Positions 1 through 8,888 of a stretch of 64,000 bases of DNA are shown piece by piece. The DNA comes from Candidatus Binatia bacterium. Lineage in GTDB: Bacteria > Desulfobacterota > Binatia > UBA12015. Position numbers and translations under genes: made by a program. The DNA lies in NCBI GenBank assembly GCA_029248525.1, contig JAQWJE010000043.1:124001-188000 (forward strand), given 5' to 3'. Below the pieces are notes generated by a model. The model was given only the letters and a program-made list of their open reading frames with translations. It was not told the origin of the DNA and ran no database searches. Each line of letters begins with the position of its first letter. Position 1 is the stretch's first letter.

Positions 1-2
1 AG

Positions 3-323
3 GTCATCGACAATGAATTTTACTACAAGGACGCCCGGATTCGAGCCGAACTCCTCGACGACGGCAGCCTGCGCGGCGTCATCGGCTTCTATTGGGACAC
101 CGACAACCTGCATGATGTGATGAACAACCACATGATCGGGGAGAACTTTCATAGCGGCCGCATTGCTGCCTCCACCCGAGGCTATATGTGCGCGGGCATG
201 GACTATGCACTCGACCGGATGGCCGACGGCCACCCGGATCCGGAAACCGGGAAATGCACCAGCCTCTCGGGAGCCAACCTCTTCGAGGCCATTCCCGCAT
301 TTGTCATCATGCCGGAAGCCTGA
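3..323 (+). CDS. Unidentified protein, C-terminal part (cut by window edge)
   Basis: Reading frame 3 is open from the left edge to a TGA at 321-323 and encodes about 106 residues with GC-rich third positions, so it is the 3' end of a gene that starts outside the window. The visible part has no membrane segment and no motif I recognise. It contains YWDTDNLHD, a short TRGYMCAG segment and a single Cys in GKCTSLSG. The following gene starts 54 bases further on in the same direction, so the two may share a transcript. Function is not assigned. Confidence 0.6.
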   Translation, partial: VIDNEFYYKDARIRAELLDDGSLRGVIGFYWDTDNLHDVMNNHMIGENFHSGRIAASTRGYMCAGMDYALDRMADGHPDPETGKCTSLSGANLFEAIPAFVIMPEA

Positions 324-377
324 ATTGCCCCCTACCACCTGCTTGTCCGCGCCCAAGGGGATGCGCTAAGGATCGGC

Positions 378-1457
378 GTGCACGAAGACGAATTACGAGA
401 AGCATTCGAAGGCTGGCTGGCTCGCCGCAAACCGGAATTTGGCGAATTGAAGCTCGGGGCGTTCGAGATGCCCCAGTCCGGGTTTTCGGCCAAGACCGTT
501 TTTGTTCCAGCGCACTACCTCGAACACGGACAGTCGCGCGAGACCAAAGTGGTCCTGCGCATGGAGAGTCCCGAGCCCGCGATTTATCCAAAGCAGGCCC
601 CCGACCTCGATGTCGAGATCGATGTCCAATACCGCGCCATGGAAGCGCTGCACCGCACCGGCGCGGTCCCCCTGGCGCCATTGATCGGCTACGAAGCTGA
701 TCCGCAAATTCTGGGTACGCCTTTCTTCGCGATGGAGTTCATCGGCGGGCATGTAATGATCGAAAACCCGCCCTATACCGAGGCTGGATTTTTCGCCGAG
801 GCCTCGCCTGCCCGCCGCCGCGAGATCATTACCGAAGGACTCTCGCTGGTTGCGCAATTCCATACTATCGACTGGCAAAAGGCCGGCTTCGAATGGTTGC
901 TCGGCCCCGGCGAGGAAGGCTCTTTGCTGCGCCAACTTCAAATCTGGGAAGATTACGCCAACCGCGAACTGCAAGGCCGAGTGCACCCGACTCTCGCACT
1001 CGCCTTCCGCTGGCTCGCACATCATGCACCGGCGGACCTCACGGCCGGACTCAGCTGGGGCGATTCGCGTCCGGGGAATATCATCTTTGGTGACGACCGA
1101 CCCCTGTGCATCACGGACTTCGAGAATATTGCCGTTGCGCCAGTCGGTATCGATCTAGGTTGGTGGCTGATGTTTGATCGAAGCCAACACGAAGCGGTCG
1201 GCATCGAGCGACTCGAGGGCGAACCTTCACGCGAGGAGCAGCGCGAGATCTACGCCCGAGCCGCAGGAATCGCTACCCCCGACACCCAATGGTTCGAAAT
1301 CTTCGCAGGCGCGCGCTACGCCGCTATCGTGGTCCGTGTAATGAACCGGCTTGTCGAACGGGGCGATATGCCTGCCGACCATAATATCTGGATCGAGAAT
1401 CCAGCTGCCGATACGCTGCAGCAGCTTCTGGATGTCTTCGAGATCACTGATGCCTGA
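378..1457 (+). CDS. Phosphotransferase of the aminoglycoside phosphotransferase (APH)/choline kinase-like family
   Basis: A 359-residue cytosolic protein starting with GTG. Near residue 225 it has WGDSRPGN, the catalytic-loop motif of the APH family with Trp in place of the usual His, and about 22 residues later ITDFEN, the metal-binding DFE/DxD motif. Members transfer phosphate from ATP to small hydroxylated compounds. In actinobacteria and deltaproteobacteria similar proteins sit beside acyl-CoA and sterol genes, and their substrates are mostly unknown. The stop overlaps the ATG of the Nramp-like gene by 8 bases, so the two are probably translationally coupled. Family assignment is good; substrate unknown; antibiotic resistance should not be assumed. 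Confidence 0.85.
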   Translation: MHEDELREAFEGWLARRKPEFGELKLGAFEMPQSGFSAKTVFVPAHYLEHGQSRETKVVLRMESPEPAIYPKQAPDLDVEIDVQYRAMEALHRTGAVPLAPLIGYEADPQILGTPFFAMEFIGGHVMIENPPYTEAGFFAEASPARRREIITEGLSLVAQFHTIDWQKAGFEWLLGPGEEGSLLRQLQIWEDYANRELQGRVHPTLALAFRWLAHHAPADLTAGLSWGDSRPGNIIFGDDRPLCITDFENIAVAPVGIDLGWWLMFDRSQHEAVGIERLEGEPSREEQREIYARAAGIATPDTQWFEIFAGARYAAIVVRVMNRLVERGDMPADHNIWIENPAADTLQQLLDVFEITDA

Positions 1458-2886
1458 GAGCAAGCCTCCCGAAGCATCCGGGGGCCACGAACTCGACTCG
1501 TTTCGCACCGGTTTACGAATCGCACACCCGCCCGACCCCGAGCAACTATCTCGGGAACGCGCGCAGTTGGCCGCGGTCGCGACGCAAGGCCTGCCCACCC
1601 GACTGCGCACCTATGCGTCACTGATCGGCCCCGGCTATCTGCAAAGCGCGATGACGCTAGGCGGGGGCACAGCGACCGCAGCCCTCTTCTCGGGCGCTGT
1701 TTTCGGATACTCGCTTCTCTGGGCCGCCCCCGTCGGCATGCTTCTGGGCGTGATCATGCTTGCAGCCGTCGCCCACCAGACGCTCTCCACCGGGATGCGA
1801 CCGCTCGAGGCCATGCGCGTCTATGCGGGCAAACCCTTTGCTATTTTCTGGGCACTCGGTGCCCTGCTCTCCTCGGTCATCTGGCATTTCTCGCACTACG
1901 CGCTCGCCTCCGCGGTGGTCGTCGACATGACCGAAGCTGTGGGTTTCCCCGGTCTCCCGCCCATCGCCGCGGGAACGATCATCCTGGTCTGGGCGATCGC
2001 CCTGAGCTTTCTTTACGGGAGCTCCTACCGACTGGTCCGCATCTATGAGCGCATCCTCAAATATATCGTCTGGGGGGTGATCCTTTCGTTTGCGCTGGTG
2101 GTTGTGCGTACCGGGATCGAAGACCCCGGAGCCCTTCTGCGAGGATTCCTGAGCTTCGAGATTCCGGCCGATCGAAACGGGGTCGCGGCCGTGACCCTGA
2201 TCGCCAGTACTTTTGCGGCGGCTGTCGGCATCAATATGGTCTTTCTCTATCCATACAGCCTTCTCGCCCGGGGCTGGACGCGCGAGTACCGGGGCCTTGC
2301 CCGTATGGACCTGTTTGCCGGCACTTTTCTGCCTTATGTGCTGGCGGCAAGCCTGATCACCATCGCGGCCGCCAATACGATCCATCTCGACGCCGCCTAC
2401 GACGGCACCCGACTTTCCCCCGTACAGGCAGCCCAAACCCTCGGCTCGGTAATCGGACCGCAAAGCGGGCGTTTGGTATTCGGCCTCGGCATTCTCGGCA
2501 TGGCCCTGAGCAGCATGACCCTGCATATGCTGGTGGCCGGTTTCGTTTGTGCCGAGGTTTTCGGCTGGGAATTCGGAGGCACCCGCTACAAACTCGCGAC
2601 ACTCATCCCGACGCCGGGAATCCTCGGCTGCCTCTATTGGAGCGATATCGCGGTGTGGGTGGCTATCCCGACCAATATTGCCTGTGGCCTATTGCTGCCT
2701 TTTGTCTGGTTGGGTTTTCTCAAACTCCAGCGCAGCCGGGCTTACCTCGGCGAGGACCGGCCGACAGGGACTCTGGCCACCGTCTGGCTGGTCGCCATGG
2801 CCGGCACCACGCTTTTCCTGATCGGATTTTTCGCGTGGTACCTGACCAACCATGGCGCCAGTTGGATCGCTTCGGTCGGGCTATAG
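1450..2886 (+). CDS. Nramp-superfamily membrane transporter, non-canonical TM1 motif
   Basis: A 478-residue polytopic inner-membrane protein with about 11 hydrophobic segments. I place the start at ATG 1450, which overlaps the upstream kinase stop; an earlier in-frame ATG at 1351 lies inside the kinase. The segment around residues 59-75 (GPGYLQSAMTLGGG) occupies the position of the Nramp TM1 metal-binding motif DPGN, but Asp and Asn are missing. The second metal-site helix motif (MPH in classical Nramp) is not obvious either. Transport of divalent metal by the usual mechanism is therefore doubtful. Remote Nramp-like proteins of this type occur in several phyla without a defined substrate. The 3' end overlaps the convergent reductase gene by 6 bases. 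Confidence 0.8.
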   Translation: MPESKPPEASGGHELDSFRTGLRIAHPPDPEQLSRERAQLAAVATQGLPTRLRTYASLIGPGYLQSAMTLGGGTATAALFSGAVFGYSLLWAAPVGMLLGVIMLAAVAHQTLSTGMRPLEAMRVYAGKPFAIFWALGALLSSVIWHFSHYALASAVVVDMTEAVGFPGLPPIAAGTIILVWAIALSFLYGSSYRLVRIYERILKYIVWGVILSFALVVVRTGIEDPGALLRGFLSFEIPADRNGVAAVTLIASTFAAAVGINMVFLYPYSLLARGWTREYRGLARMDLFAGTFLPYVLAASLITIAAANTIHLDAAYDGTRLSPVQAAQTLGSVIGPQSGRLVFGLGILGMALSSMTLHMLVAGFVCAEVFGWEFGGTRYKLATLIPTPGILGCLYWSDIAVWVAIPTNIACGLLLPFVWLGFLKLQRSRAYLGEDRPTGTLATVWLVAMAGTTLFLIGFFAWYLTNHGASWIASVGL

Positions 2887-3954
2887 GCCCGCCACGTCGA
2901 GCGAAGGGGTGGTTGGCAAATCCAGCGTGCTGATCATCCCGCCAGAATGCTCGCAGATCTCGGGAATGGCATTGATCACGCGCATGGCGGTTGCCTGCAC
3001 GCCGCCCGAGTTATGGTCGCCATCCTCGCCGTGGACGAAGCATTCGAGTTGCACATCGGGGTTGCCCTTGATGATGCAACGATGCACACCCGCGCGCCCT
3101 TCGGGAGGCTTCGGCCAATGGCCGGCGCCATCCACACGCATCCGGTTCACATGCTCGGTGACAACGACCGGGCGCCCACCCGCCATTCCCTCGAGCGTAA
3201 AATGGACGGCCTCACAGGTGCCGGCCGGCACGTGCATCATCGGCGTATCGAAAGCTTCGTCGGTATACGCACGCTCAAAACTCTCGCGAATTTCGTCGAT
3301 CTTGATCCCCAAACGGTCTGCGATCATATGGACCATGCCACCCCAACCCGAAGAGAGGACGCCAGGGATCTCCATTGGCGGCGTGTAGTCCGCCGGACGG
3401 CCGAAACCGAAGCTCACGCCGGTAAATTCCGGATCTTCATAGGTCGAATAGTCGCAGAGCTCCTGGCAGCGAATCTCATCGATCCGGCCCGCCAACTGCA
3501 ACGCCGCGAGGGGAAGCACATCACCGGAGAAACCGGGGTCCATACCGCTCACGTAGATCGTGGATTGCCCGGCAGCACAGGCTTCCTCAATCGGTTGGCG
3601 CATCGTGGGGTCAGCATACGGCGGATAGACGAAGAAAATCATCGAGGTGGAGGCCACATTGATCCCCGCAGAGAGAATCCTCGAGAGCTCGGGAATGACC
3701 TCATGCGGCCTCGTCTCACCCTTGACGGTGTAGACGACACAATCCGGCTTCAGAGCGAGCAAGGCCTCTACATCGTCGGTCGCGTGAATCCCGGTGAGAT
3801 CGGACAGGCCCGCCAACTCGGCCGCATCCTTGCCGATCTTGGCCGGGTTATGCGCGTGCACGCCCACCAATTCCATATCCGGGTGACGAATCAGATGACG
3901 AAGACTGTGGTACCCGACGTTCCCGGTACCCCATTGGACAACTCGATGACTCAT
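2881..3954 (-). CDS. DapB-like NAD(P)-dependent oxidoreductase (dihydrodipicolinate reductase N-terminal domain)
   Basis: A 357-residue soluble protein with an N-terminal Rossmann fold: VVQWGTGNVG at residues 5-14 is the dinucleotide-binding glycine motif. It then follows the pattern of the DapB N-domain family that includes 2,4-diaminopentanoate dehydrogenase. It is longer than true DapB (about 270 residues) and has no lysine-pathway neighbours, so a role in lysine biosynthesis is unlikely. Paralogues of this family are abundant in mycobacteria and sterol- or lipid-degrading lineages with unknown substrates. The start ATG at 3954 is preceded by a good AAGGAAAG site. It is the last gene of a leftward run from 7786. 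Confidence 0.8.
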   Translation of the reverse strand: MSHRVVQWGTGNVGYHSLRHLIRHPDMELVGVHAHNPAKIGKDAAELAGLSDLTGIHATDDVEALLALKPDCVVYTVKGETRPHEVIPELSRILSAGINVASTSMIFFVYPPYADPTMRQPIEEACAAGQSTIYVSGMDPGFSGDVLPLAALQLAGRIDEIRCQELCDYSTYEDPEFTGVSFGFGRPADYTPPMEIPGVLSSGWGGMVHMIADRLGIKIDEIRESFERAYTDEAFDTPMMHVPAGTCEAVHFTLEGMAGGRPVVVTEHVNRMRVDGAGHWPKPPEGRAGVHRCIIKGNPDVQLECFVHGEDGDHNSGGVQATAMRVINAIPEICEHSGGMISTLDLPTTPSLDVAGL

Positions 3955-3994
3955 AATGCTTTCCTTTTCTCTTGAGGCGGTGGGCTCTGGTCGT

Positions 3995-4918
3995 TCAACG
4001 TTCCAGACCGGCCGCCTTTGCTGCGGCTACAGTGCCGCTTCTGTCGCCCGGTTTCCACCCCGGAGGCTGAAAGATATAGCCGAGTTTATGGCGCCAGGAA
4101 TCGGCCCGACCGACATCCGACCAGAGGCGGGAGAATTCCCCAAAATGAAGGTCTGCGTAGCTGGCGGTATTCACTTCTTGCGTGATGCCGTAAGCAACCG
4201 GTTCTTCATCCTTCAGTGGCTGAAGGGTGCCGAAAATACGATCCCAAAGAACGGTGATCGAGTTATAATTGGTATCCATGTAGAGCAGGTTCTTCCCGTG
4301 ATGGACCCGGTGATGAGCCGGCGTCTGGAGGAAGCGCTCCAGCCAACCATAGCGCCCCTGCACCACCACCCGGTCGCTGATGTGGAGAAAACTCCCCCAA
4401 AGGACATCGAGCAGATTCAGCGCCACACACACCAGGGGCGGAACCCCGAAAAGCGCGGGCAGAAAGCCAAGGAAAATCGGGAAATAGAAAACCGATTCAA
4501 GAAAATGATGATTGGCCCCGACGAGCATATGAATCGAGCCCGGCGCATGGTGCGGCGCATGCAAACACCAGAGCAGGCGAATCTTGTGCGCGGCCCAATG
4601 CTGCACCCAATAGAAGAATTCGTAAACCACCCAACCATAGATCCACCAGGGCCAGGCGAGGGTCCCCTCGACGGGACTCAGCGAAGCCCCGAATGTCGCA
4701 AGCACCATGACGCCGGCGGCGAGTCCGAAAAGGCTCAGAAGCCCGGTCACAACGGCCGCGACCACTAGTCCGATGCCGCAGGCACCAGCTTCGCCGACCA
4801 CAAGGGCACGGCGCCGAAAGCGAAGGAAACCGACCTCCAGCAGCAGATAGAGAAACATCGCCGGCAGCAGGACTGCGGTCAGTTGTTCCAGAGTTTTCTG
4901 CAGCTCGGATGGATACAT
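3995..4918 (-). CDS. Sterol desaturase/fatty acid hydroxylase family membrane di-iron protein
   Basis: A 307-residue integral membrane protein. Histidine clusters typical of the membrane di-iron hydroxylase superfamily are present: HWAAH (residues 107-111), HAPHH (120-124), NHH (136-138) and HHRVHH (202-207), with hydrophobic helices before and between them. Such enzymes hydroxylate or desaturate sterols, fatty acids or carotenoids using O2. The neighbouring reductase, hydratases and esterase are compatible with lipid or isoprenoid metabolism, but nothing fixes the substrate. The gene ends 40 bases before the DapB-like gene and begins 23 bases after the esterase gene in the same direction, suggesting a shared transcript. 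Confidence 0.85.
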   Translation of the reverse strand: MYPSELQKTLEQLTAVLLPAMFLYLLLEVGFLRFRRRALVVGEAGACGIGLVVAAVVTGLLSLFGLAAGVMVLATFGASLSPVEGTLAWPWWIYGWVVYEFFYWVQHWAAHKIRLLWCLHAPHHAPGSIHMLVGANHHFLESVFYFPIFLGFLPALFGVPPLVCVALNLLDVLWGSFLHISDRVVVQGRYGWLERFLQTPAHHRVHHGKNLLYMDTNYNSITVLWDRIFGTLQPLKDEEPVAYGITQEVNTASYADLHFGEFSRLWSDVGRADSWRHKLGYIFQPPGWKPGDRSGTVAAAKAAGLER

Positions 4919-4941
4919 GGATTCGGGGTGTTTCGAGACGC

Positions 4942-5865
4942 CTATTCTTTCATCCAGTGGTCCAAAAAGTCGAATCCGCGGGTCAAGGCAGCATCCCCGT
5001 AAAGATTTTGCGAAAAATGACCGTGCTCGGTCTCCACAAGCTCCACCGGAACTTTCAGTTCGATCAGGCGATCACGCAACTGGCGCGAGTGGTCCACGTC
5101 GACAATCCAGTCGGATTCGCCGTGATATAGAAAGACAGGCGGCATGCTGGCGCTGACCAGCAAAACCGGCGACGCCGCCTCATAGGCTGCCGGCACTTCC
5201 TCCTGAGACCCTCCGAGATGGTCCTCAACGGGTCCGGCATCGCCGAAGCGACGCAGGTCGGTCGGGGGAGCGCCCGCAACGCACGCCTGAACGACCGCCT
5301 CCGAGGGCGTGCAGTCAGAAAGCGAGGCCGCAAGGCTCGGCTCGGCGGCCGCGACCAGGCCCATCTGGGCTCCGGCCGAATAACCCCAAACCGCAATCCT
5401 CTGCGGGTCGACACCGAGAGAAGCTGCGTTCGACCGAACCCAGCAAATCGCGGCCAGCACATCTTGCTCGGGCTGGGGGTAGGGATGGTTTGGGCCGAGT
5501 CGATACTCGATATTGATGGCAACATAGCCTCGCTCGACGGCACGCACCGCAACTCTCTGGATGCGTTGACGATTCCCCCGGGCCCAACTACCGCCGTGCA
5601 CGAGGACCACTGCCGGAGCCGGAGCCTTCGTTTTGGCCAGATAGATATCGGCGATCTGCTCCGCGAGCGGACCATAGGGCACGTCGCGCCGAATATAGGT
5701 CGGATCCAGATGCGCATCGGCGGGCTCGCGCTTGGAAAGACAACCGCTCAAGGCCATAAGCCAGGAGCATAATAACACGGCCAGGAAGAGACCGCGGCGA
5801 TCACGCAGAGTCGATAAATGCGATAGGCCGGCCTCGCGAGGCGAAACCATGGACGGCGAAATCAT
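4942..5865 (-). CDS. Lipoprotein alpha/beta-hydrolase (carboxylesterase, BD-FAE-like)
   Basis: A 307-residue protein with a long N-terminal region and a lipobox ending in Cys42 (ALSGC), so it is probably anchored to a membrane by lipid. The hydrolase core has the oxyanion motif HGGSW (about 90-94), nucleophile elbow GYSAG (Ser about 163), a late Asp region (SDWIVDVDH) and a final His in EHGHF. These are features of carboxylesterases of the HSL/BD-fae type that cleave small acyl esters. Its start ATG overlaps the upstream HugZ-like gene stop by 4 bases (ATGA), indicating translational coupling. Substrate unknown. Confidence 0.85.
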   Translation of the reverse strand: MISPSMVSPREAGLSHLSTLRDRRGLFLAVLLCSWLMALSGCLSKREPADAHLDPTYIRRDVPYGPLAEQIADIYLAKTKAPAPAVVLVHGGSWARGNRQRIQRVAVRAVERGYVAINIEYRLGPNHPYPQPEQDVLAAICWVRSNAASLGVDPQRIAVWGYSAGAQMGLVAAAEPSLAASLSDCTPSEAVVQACVAGAPPTDLRRFGDAGPVEDHLGGSQEEVPAAYEAASPVLLVSASMPPVFLYHGESDWIVDVDHSRQLRDRLIELKVPVELVETEHGHFSQNLYGDAALTRGFDFLDHWMKE

Positions 5866-6689
5866 GACCCCTCGCGCTCGCCCTCGCCTGCAGCCAGCTC
5901 ATGACGAGCAAGTTTCAACAGACGGATCATTTCCTGACGAGCGCCATCGGCCGAGCGGATCTCCTCGGCAAAAGGAAGTCGGATCGGACGCGGCCCCTGC
6001 CCAGTTTCGGCCGACATTTCGAAGCCATATCGGTCCAATCCGGTCATGGTCGCCGCGCTGGCATCAGTTGCCCGCGAAAACGCATGACAATAGGCCACCA
6101 TCGCTTCGGCATGATCCTCGTTCATATGCTCAATGACGCCGTCGGCGAAAGCTGCCGTCGGATCCGGCGTTGCGTCCCGCCAATCCTCGAGACTCACCCA
6201 CGACATCCGTCCGTAGCCGCCAATATACCGGAGCGACGCCACTTCCAATTTCCAGAAACTGAAATCTCCAAAATCGATATAATAGGACGCATTCGGGTGG
6301 ATCGCGAGATACGAGGCACGCGCCTTGGCTCGATCCTCATCCGCCACCAATTGGCGCGCTTCGCCCAGAAGAGTCACGCGGCCCCCCGCAAGCGGATCCG
6401 CGCCACCACTTTCGGCCACAAGAAGAGAGGCCCGACCGTCCAGCAGAAGATTTTTCGTGTGCTCGGCCATCGTCGAGATGAAAAAGATTGGATCTCCCGA
6501 ATCGAGCGAAAACGTCACAAAGGACCCGTAGGGAAACCCGGCCGGTTCCTGCGCCAGCGTACACAGCGTCCCGGTCTTGATATTCGACACCAGTGTCCGT
6601 GCTCGCTCGCCGTGGGTCGGCGTAGGGACGTCCGGATCATAGAGAATATCGGCTTCACCCGAGGGGCGTGCGTGTGCGTCGTTACTCAT
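5862..6689 (-). CDS. HugZ-like pyridoxamine 5'-phosphate oxidase-fold protein (split-barrel plus DUF2470-type C-terminal domain)
   Basis: A 275-residue cytosolic protein. The first half is a PNPOx-like FMN/heme-binding split barrel (TLVSNIKTGTLCTL, then PIFFISTMAEHTKNL and a Rossmann-like RVTLLGEA strand). The last third (VIEHMNEDHAEAM with a following LDRYGFEM segment) is the DUF2470 domain found in HugZ/HutZ heme-utilisation proteins and chloroplast glutamyl-tRNA reductase-binding protein. The start is placed at ATG 6689, preceded by GGAG at suitable spacing; the open frame extends further upstream without a ribosome site. A role in heme binding or degradation is possible but not proven. 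Its stop overlaps the start of the esterase gene. Confidence 0.8.
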   Translation of the reverse strand: MSNDAHARPSGEADILYDPDVPTPTHGERARTLVSNIKTGTLCTLAQEPAGFPYGSFVTFSLDSGDPIFFISTMAEHTKNLLLDGRASLLVAESGGADPLAGGRVTLLGEARQLVADEDRAKARASYLAIHPNASYYIDFGDFSFWKLEVASLRYIGGYGRMSWVSLEDWRDATPDPTAAFADGVIEHMNEDHAEAMVAYCHAFSRATDASAATMTGLDRYGFEMSAETGQGPRPIRLPFAEEIRSADGARQEMIRLLKLARHELAAGEGEREGS

Positions 6690-6806
6690 CTCGAAAACTC
6701 CGGTCTCTGTTGCTTGGGGGCTTACCTTGGATCCTAGCCAAGCGGCCCTGCAGACGGCAAGAAGCAATCGTCACGGAGTTCGGTTTCGAAGCGCTAATCC
6801 CAACCC

Positions 6807-7229
6807 TCAGGTCGGCAGGACCACCATGGCCGTTCCCGTCGCATGGTCGCCCATTTCGTTGGTCACCTTGATCGAGACCTCCACCTGCCCCTGGTCATCC
6901 TGCGTTTCCAGTTTCAGGATCTCGCCGCGAAACTCGAGGTGATGACCGGGGATCGCCGGTACGCCGAGACGAATCCGGATATTGGCGACCCTCGCCCCCG
7001 GACCGGCCCAGTCCGAGAGAAAGCGGGCGATATAACCATTGGTCGTCAGGATATTCATGAAGATATCCGGCGCACCCTGCGAGATTGCAAACTCCTTGTC
7101 ATGGTGGACAGGCATGAAGTCGCGAGAAGCCACCGCCCCGGCGACGATCATGGTCGCTGTCAGCGAAATATCCAGAGGCGTCACAGCGTCGCCAACTTTC
7201 AGCGAGGAAAACGAAATCGTTGGTTTCAT
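6807..7229 (-). CDS. MaoC-like (R)-specific enoyl-CoA hydratase subunit
   Basis: A 140-residue single hot-dog-fold protein. ASRDFMPVHHDKEFA (from about residue 34) matches the hydratase-2 motif in which Asp and His act on the enoyl-CoA. A conserved Gly-rich PGHHLEFRGEI strand follows. Proteins of this size usually pair with a FAS1-type hot-dog partner to form a heterodimer that hydrates bulky CoA esters such as steroid side-chain intermediates. Here the partner lies directly upstream, and the two genes overlap by one base (TGATG), so they are almost certainly co-translated. CoA-ester hydration is a confident family inference; the exact substrate is not. Confidence 0.85.
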   Translation of the reverse strand: MKPTISFSSLKVGDAVTPLDISLTATMIVAGAVASRDFMPVHHDKEFAISQGAPDIFMNILTTNGYIARFLSDWAGPGARVANIRIRLGVPAIPGHHLEFRGEILKLETQDDQGQVEVSIKVTNEMGDHATGTAMVVLPT

Positions 7230-7786
7230 CAGAGAGTCCCTCCCGGATTGAATTTCAAAATGCGGAAGAGTTGCCGGCCGACGACCTCGCCGTTCTGGTC
7301 GCGAAAGGTATTCACCCAGGACACGAAGTATCCCGTACCGATACCGGTCTGTTTTCTTTTCGAAACCGACTCCAGAACCGACTCGGAGGTAAGCCTCTCA
7401 CCCGGCTTGAGATAGCGATCAAACTCCAACTCGGAGTTCGTCGCCAAAGTCGCCGCAAAACCCGCCTCGTCGAGAATATTGATCGGGTTGTCGGGGTCGA
7501 TTTCCGTCGGGACACCGCCACGCTCGGCAATTCCTTCGAGGATCGGACGCGGCATGGTCCACGCCTGCAGCATGGCCGGTGGGGCCACCACGGAATCCAA
7601 TCCGACTTCGGCTGCGGCAGCCGGGTCCTCATACACCGGGTTGCGATCATCCATGGCATCGATCCAATGGCGAATCATGGGGAGATTCACGTCTTCCGGG
7701 GAAAGGGTCGGGCCACCCTTGGTCAGAGGCTTCCCGATCCAGTCAGCCAATTGGTCCCATACGGGGTCTTTTTCTTCTTCGCTCAT
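7229..7786 (-). CDS. FAS1-type MaoC dehydratase partner (N-terminal hot-dog domain)
   Basis: A 185-residue protein of the FAS1-like dehydratase family. The N-terminal WDQLADWIGKPL segment and VNLPMIRHWIDAMDDRNPVY are typical of the non-catalytic or half-catalytic hot-dog subunit that combines with a MaoC subunit, as in HadAB or ChsH1-type heterodimers. The stop and the start of the MaoC gene share one base, supporting stoichiometric expression. It is the first gene of the leftward run that ends at 2881, so it probably carries the operon promoter in the 150 bases between it and the divergent LpqC-like gene. Confidence 0.85.
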   Translation of the reverse strand: MSEEEKDPVWDQLADWIGKPLTKGGPTLSPEDVNLPMIRHWIDAMDDRNPVYEDPAAAAEVGLDSVVAPPAMLQAWTMPRPILEGIAERGGVPTEIDPDNPINILDEAGFAATLATNSELEFDRYLKPGERLTSESVLESVSKRKQTGIGTGYFVSWVNTFRDQNGEVVGRQLFRILKFNPGGTL

Positions 7787-7935
7787 GGTCTCCTACCTCG
7801 GATGCTGTGCGGAGTTTTCAGGACATGCCCGTCTCCGGACACCGGTGCCGAGTAATATCGCAGAAAACGATCGGGACGGCACTTCCCGCACGACATCGCT
7901 TGCCCCGGTTTGGTCAGATGCAGTAGTTTCCGGGG

Positions 7936-8880
7936 ATGCGGACGAATGTTTCCTTGATCGTGCTTGGCGCAATCTTTCTGGGAGCGTGCGGGTCTTCCTC
8001 GGGCAATACGCCCGCGCCTTGCGGTTCCGGCGGCCCGCTCAGCGGGCCTGGCGGCGAGTTCAACGGGCCCTATATGGAGCGAAGCTATACGGGCCCCGAT
8101 GGCGTCGGACGCAGATGGCTGCTGCGCCTGCCCCGCGACTACGAGCCAGGGGAGCCGACGGATGTCATCTTCAACTTCCATGGCTCGGGCTCGAGCGCCG
8201 AGGCCCAGCTCGTCTACGGTGACCTCACCGAGCAAGCCGACCGCGACCGCATCATCCTGGTGGTTCCGGATGCCAACAAGGTCTTTCCCGATCGCAACAA
8301 CGGGCTGGCCAACTATTGGGACAGCGCGTGGGAGGCGAATCTGCGCGTCCGCGACTTCGACGTCGATTACGTGCTGGACCTGGTCGAAACAGTAGAATCC
8401 GAGTACTGCACGGTCGACTTCCAGGCCACTGGCATGTCGGCCGGCGGGGATATGGTCTCGGCCCTCCAATGCCTCGAAGAGACGCCGTTCTCCGGCTTCG
8501 CCCCCGTCACCTATATGTATTATAACCAAGCCGAGTGCGGGGCAGCACCGCCGCGCCCGCTGATCTACTTCCACGGAGATGCCGACTTCGTGGTGCCCAT
8601 CAATGGATCGGGCCCACCGTGGAACGATCCCCCCGTTTCCGAAGCCATGGCCGCCTGGGCGAACCACAACGGTTGCCGCGAAGGCCCTGTCGAGGAGCGC
8701 ATCAGCAACGAGGTCCTTCGCTATTACTGGGAGGGCTGCGCGGCCGCGACCGAATGGTACCTGGTCGAAGGCGGCGGACATACCTGGCCGGGCGCTTTCG
8801 ACGCAGGGCTGGGCTATACAACCAACGATATCTCGGCCAGCGAATTGATCCGGGAATTCTTCATCACCCACCGACCCTGA
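7936..8880 (+). CDS. Lipoprotein LpqC-like esterase/polyhydroxybutyrate depolymerase family
   Basis: A 314-residue secreted alpha/beta-hydrolase with a lipoprotein signal ending in LGAC (Cys18). Motifs in order: FNFHGSGSSAEAQ (oxyanion hole), GMSAG (nucleophile Ser about residue 168), HGDADFVVP (acid), and GGGHTWPGA (His). This is the signature of the LpqC/PHB depolymerase/feruloyl esterase-like family, which cleaves extracellular esters. The extracellular Cys content (CGS, EYC, LQCLEE, AECG, NGCRE, EGCAA) suggests disulfides. ATG at 7936 follows a GGGG tract. The sugar isomerase gene begins 8 bases after the stop, so the two probably share an mRNA. Confidence 0.85.
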   Translation: MRTNVSLIVLGAIFLGACGSSSGNTPAPCGSGGPLSGPGGEFNGPYMERSYTGPDGVGRRWLLRLPRDYEPGEPTDVIFNFHGSGSSAEAQLVYGDLTEQADRDRIILVVPDANKVFPDRNNGLANYWDSAWEANLRVRDFDVDYVLDLVETVESEYCTVDFQATGMSAGGDMVSALQCLEETPFSGFAPVTYMYYNQAECGAAPPRPLIYFHGDADFVVPINGSGPPWNDPPVSEAMAAWANHNGCREGPVEERISNEVLRYYWEGCAAATEWYLVEGGGHTWPGAFDAGLGYTTNDISASELIREFFITHRP

Positions 8881-8888
8881 GGTACGCC

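Noticed and set aside
2947-3975. Long plus-strand open frame opposite the DapB-like gene
   Set aside because: His/Arg-rich composition typical of antisense frames in GC-rich DNA; no domain; the minus strand has a clear Rossmann motif.
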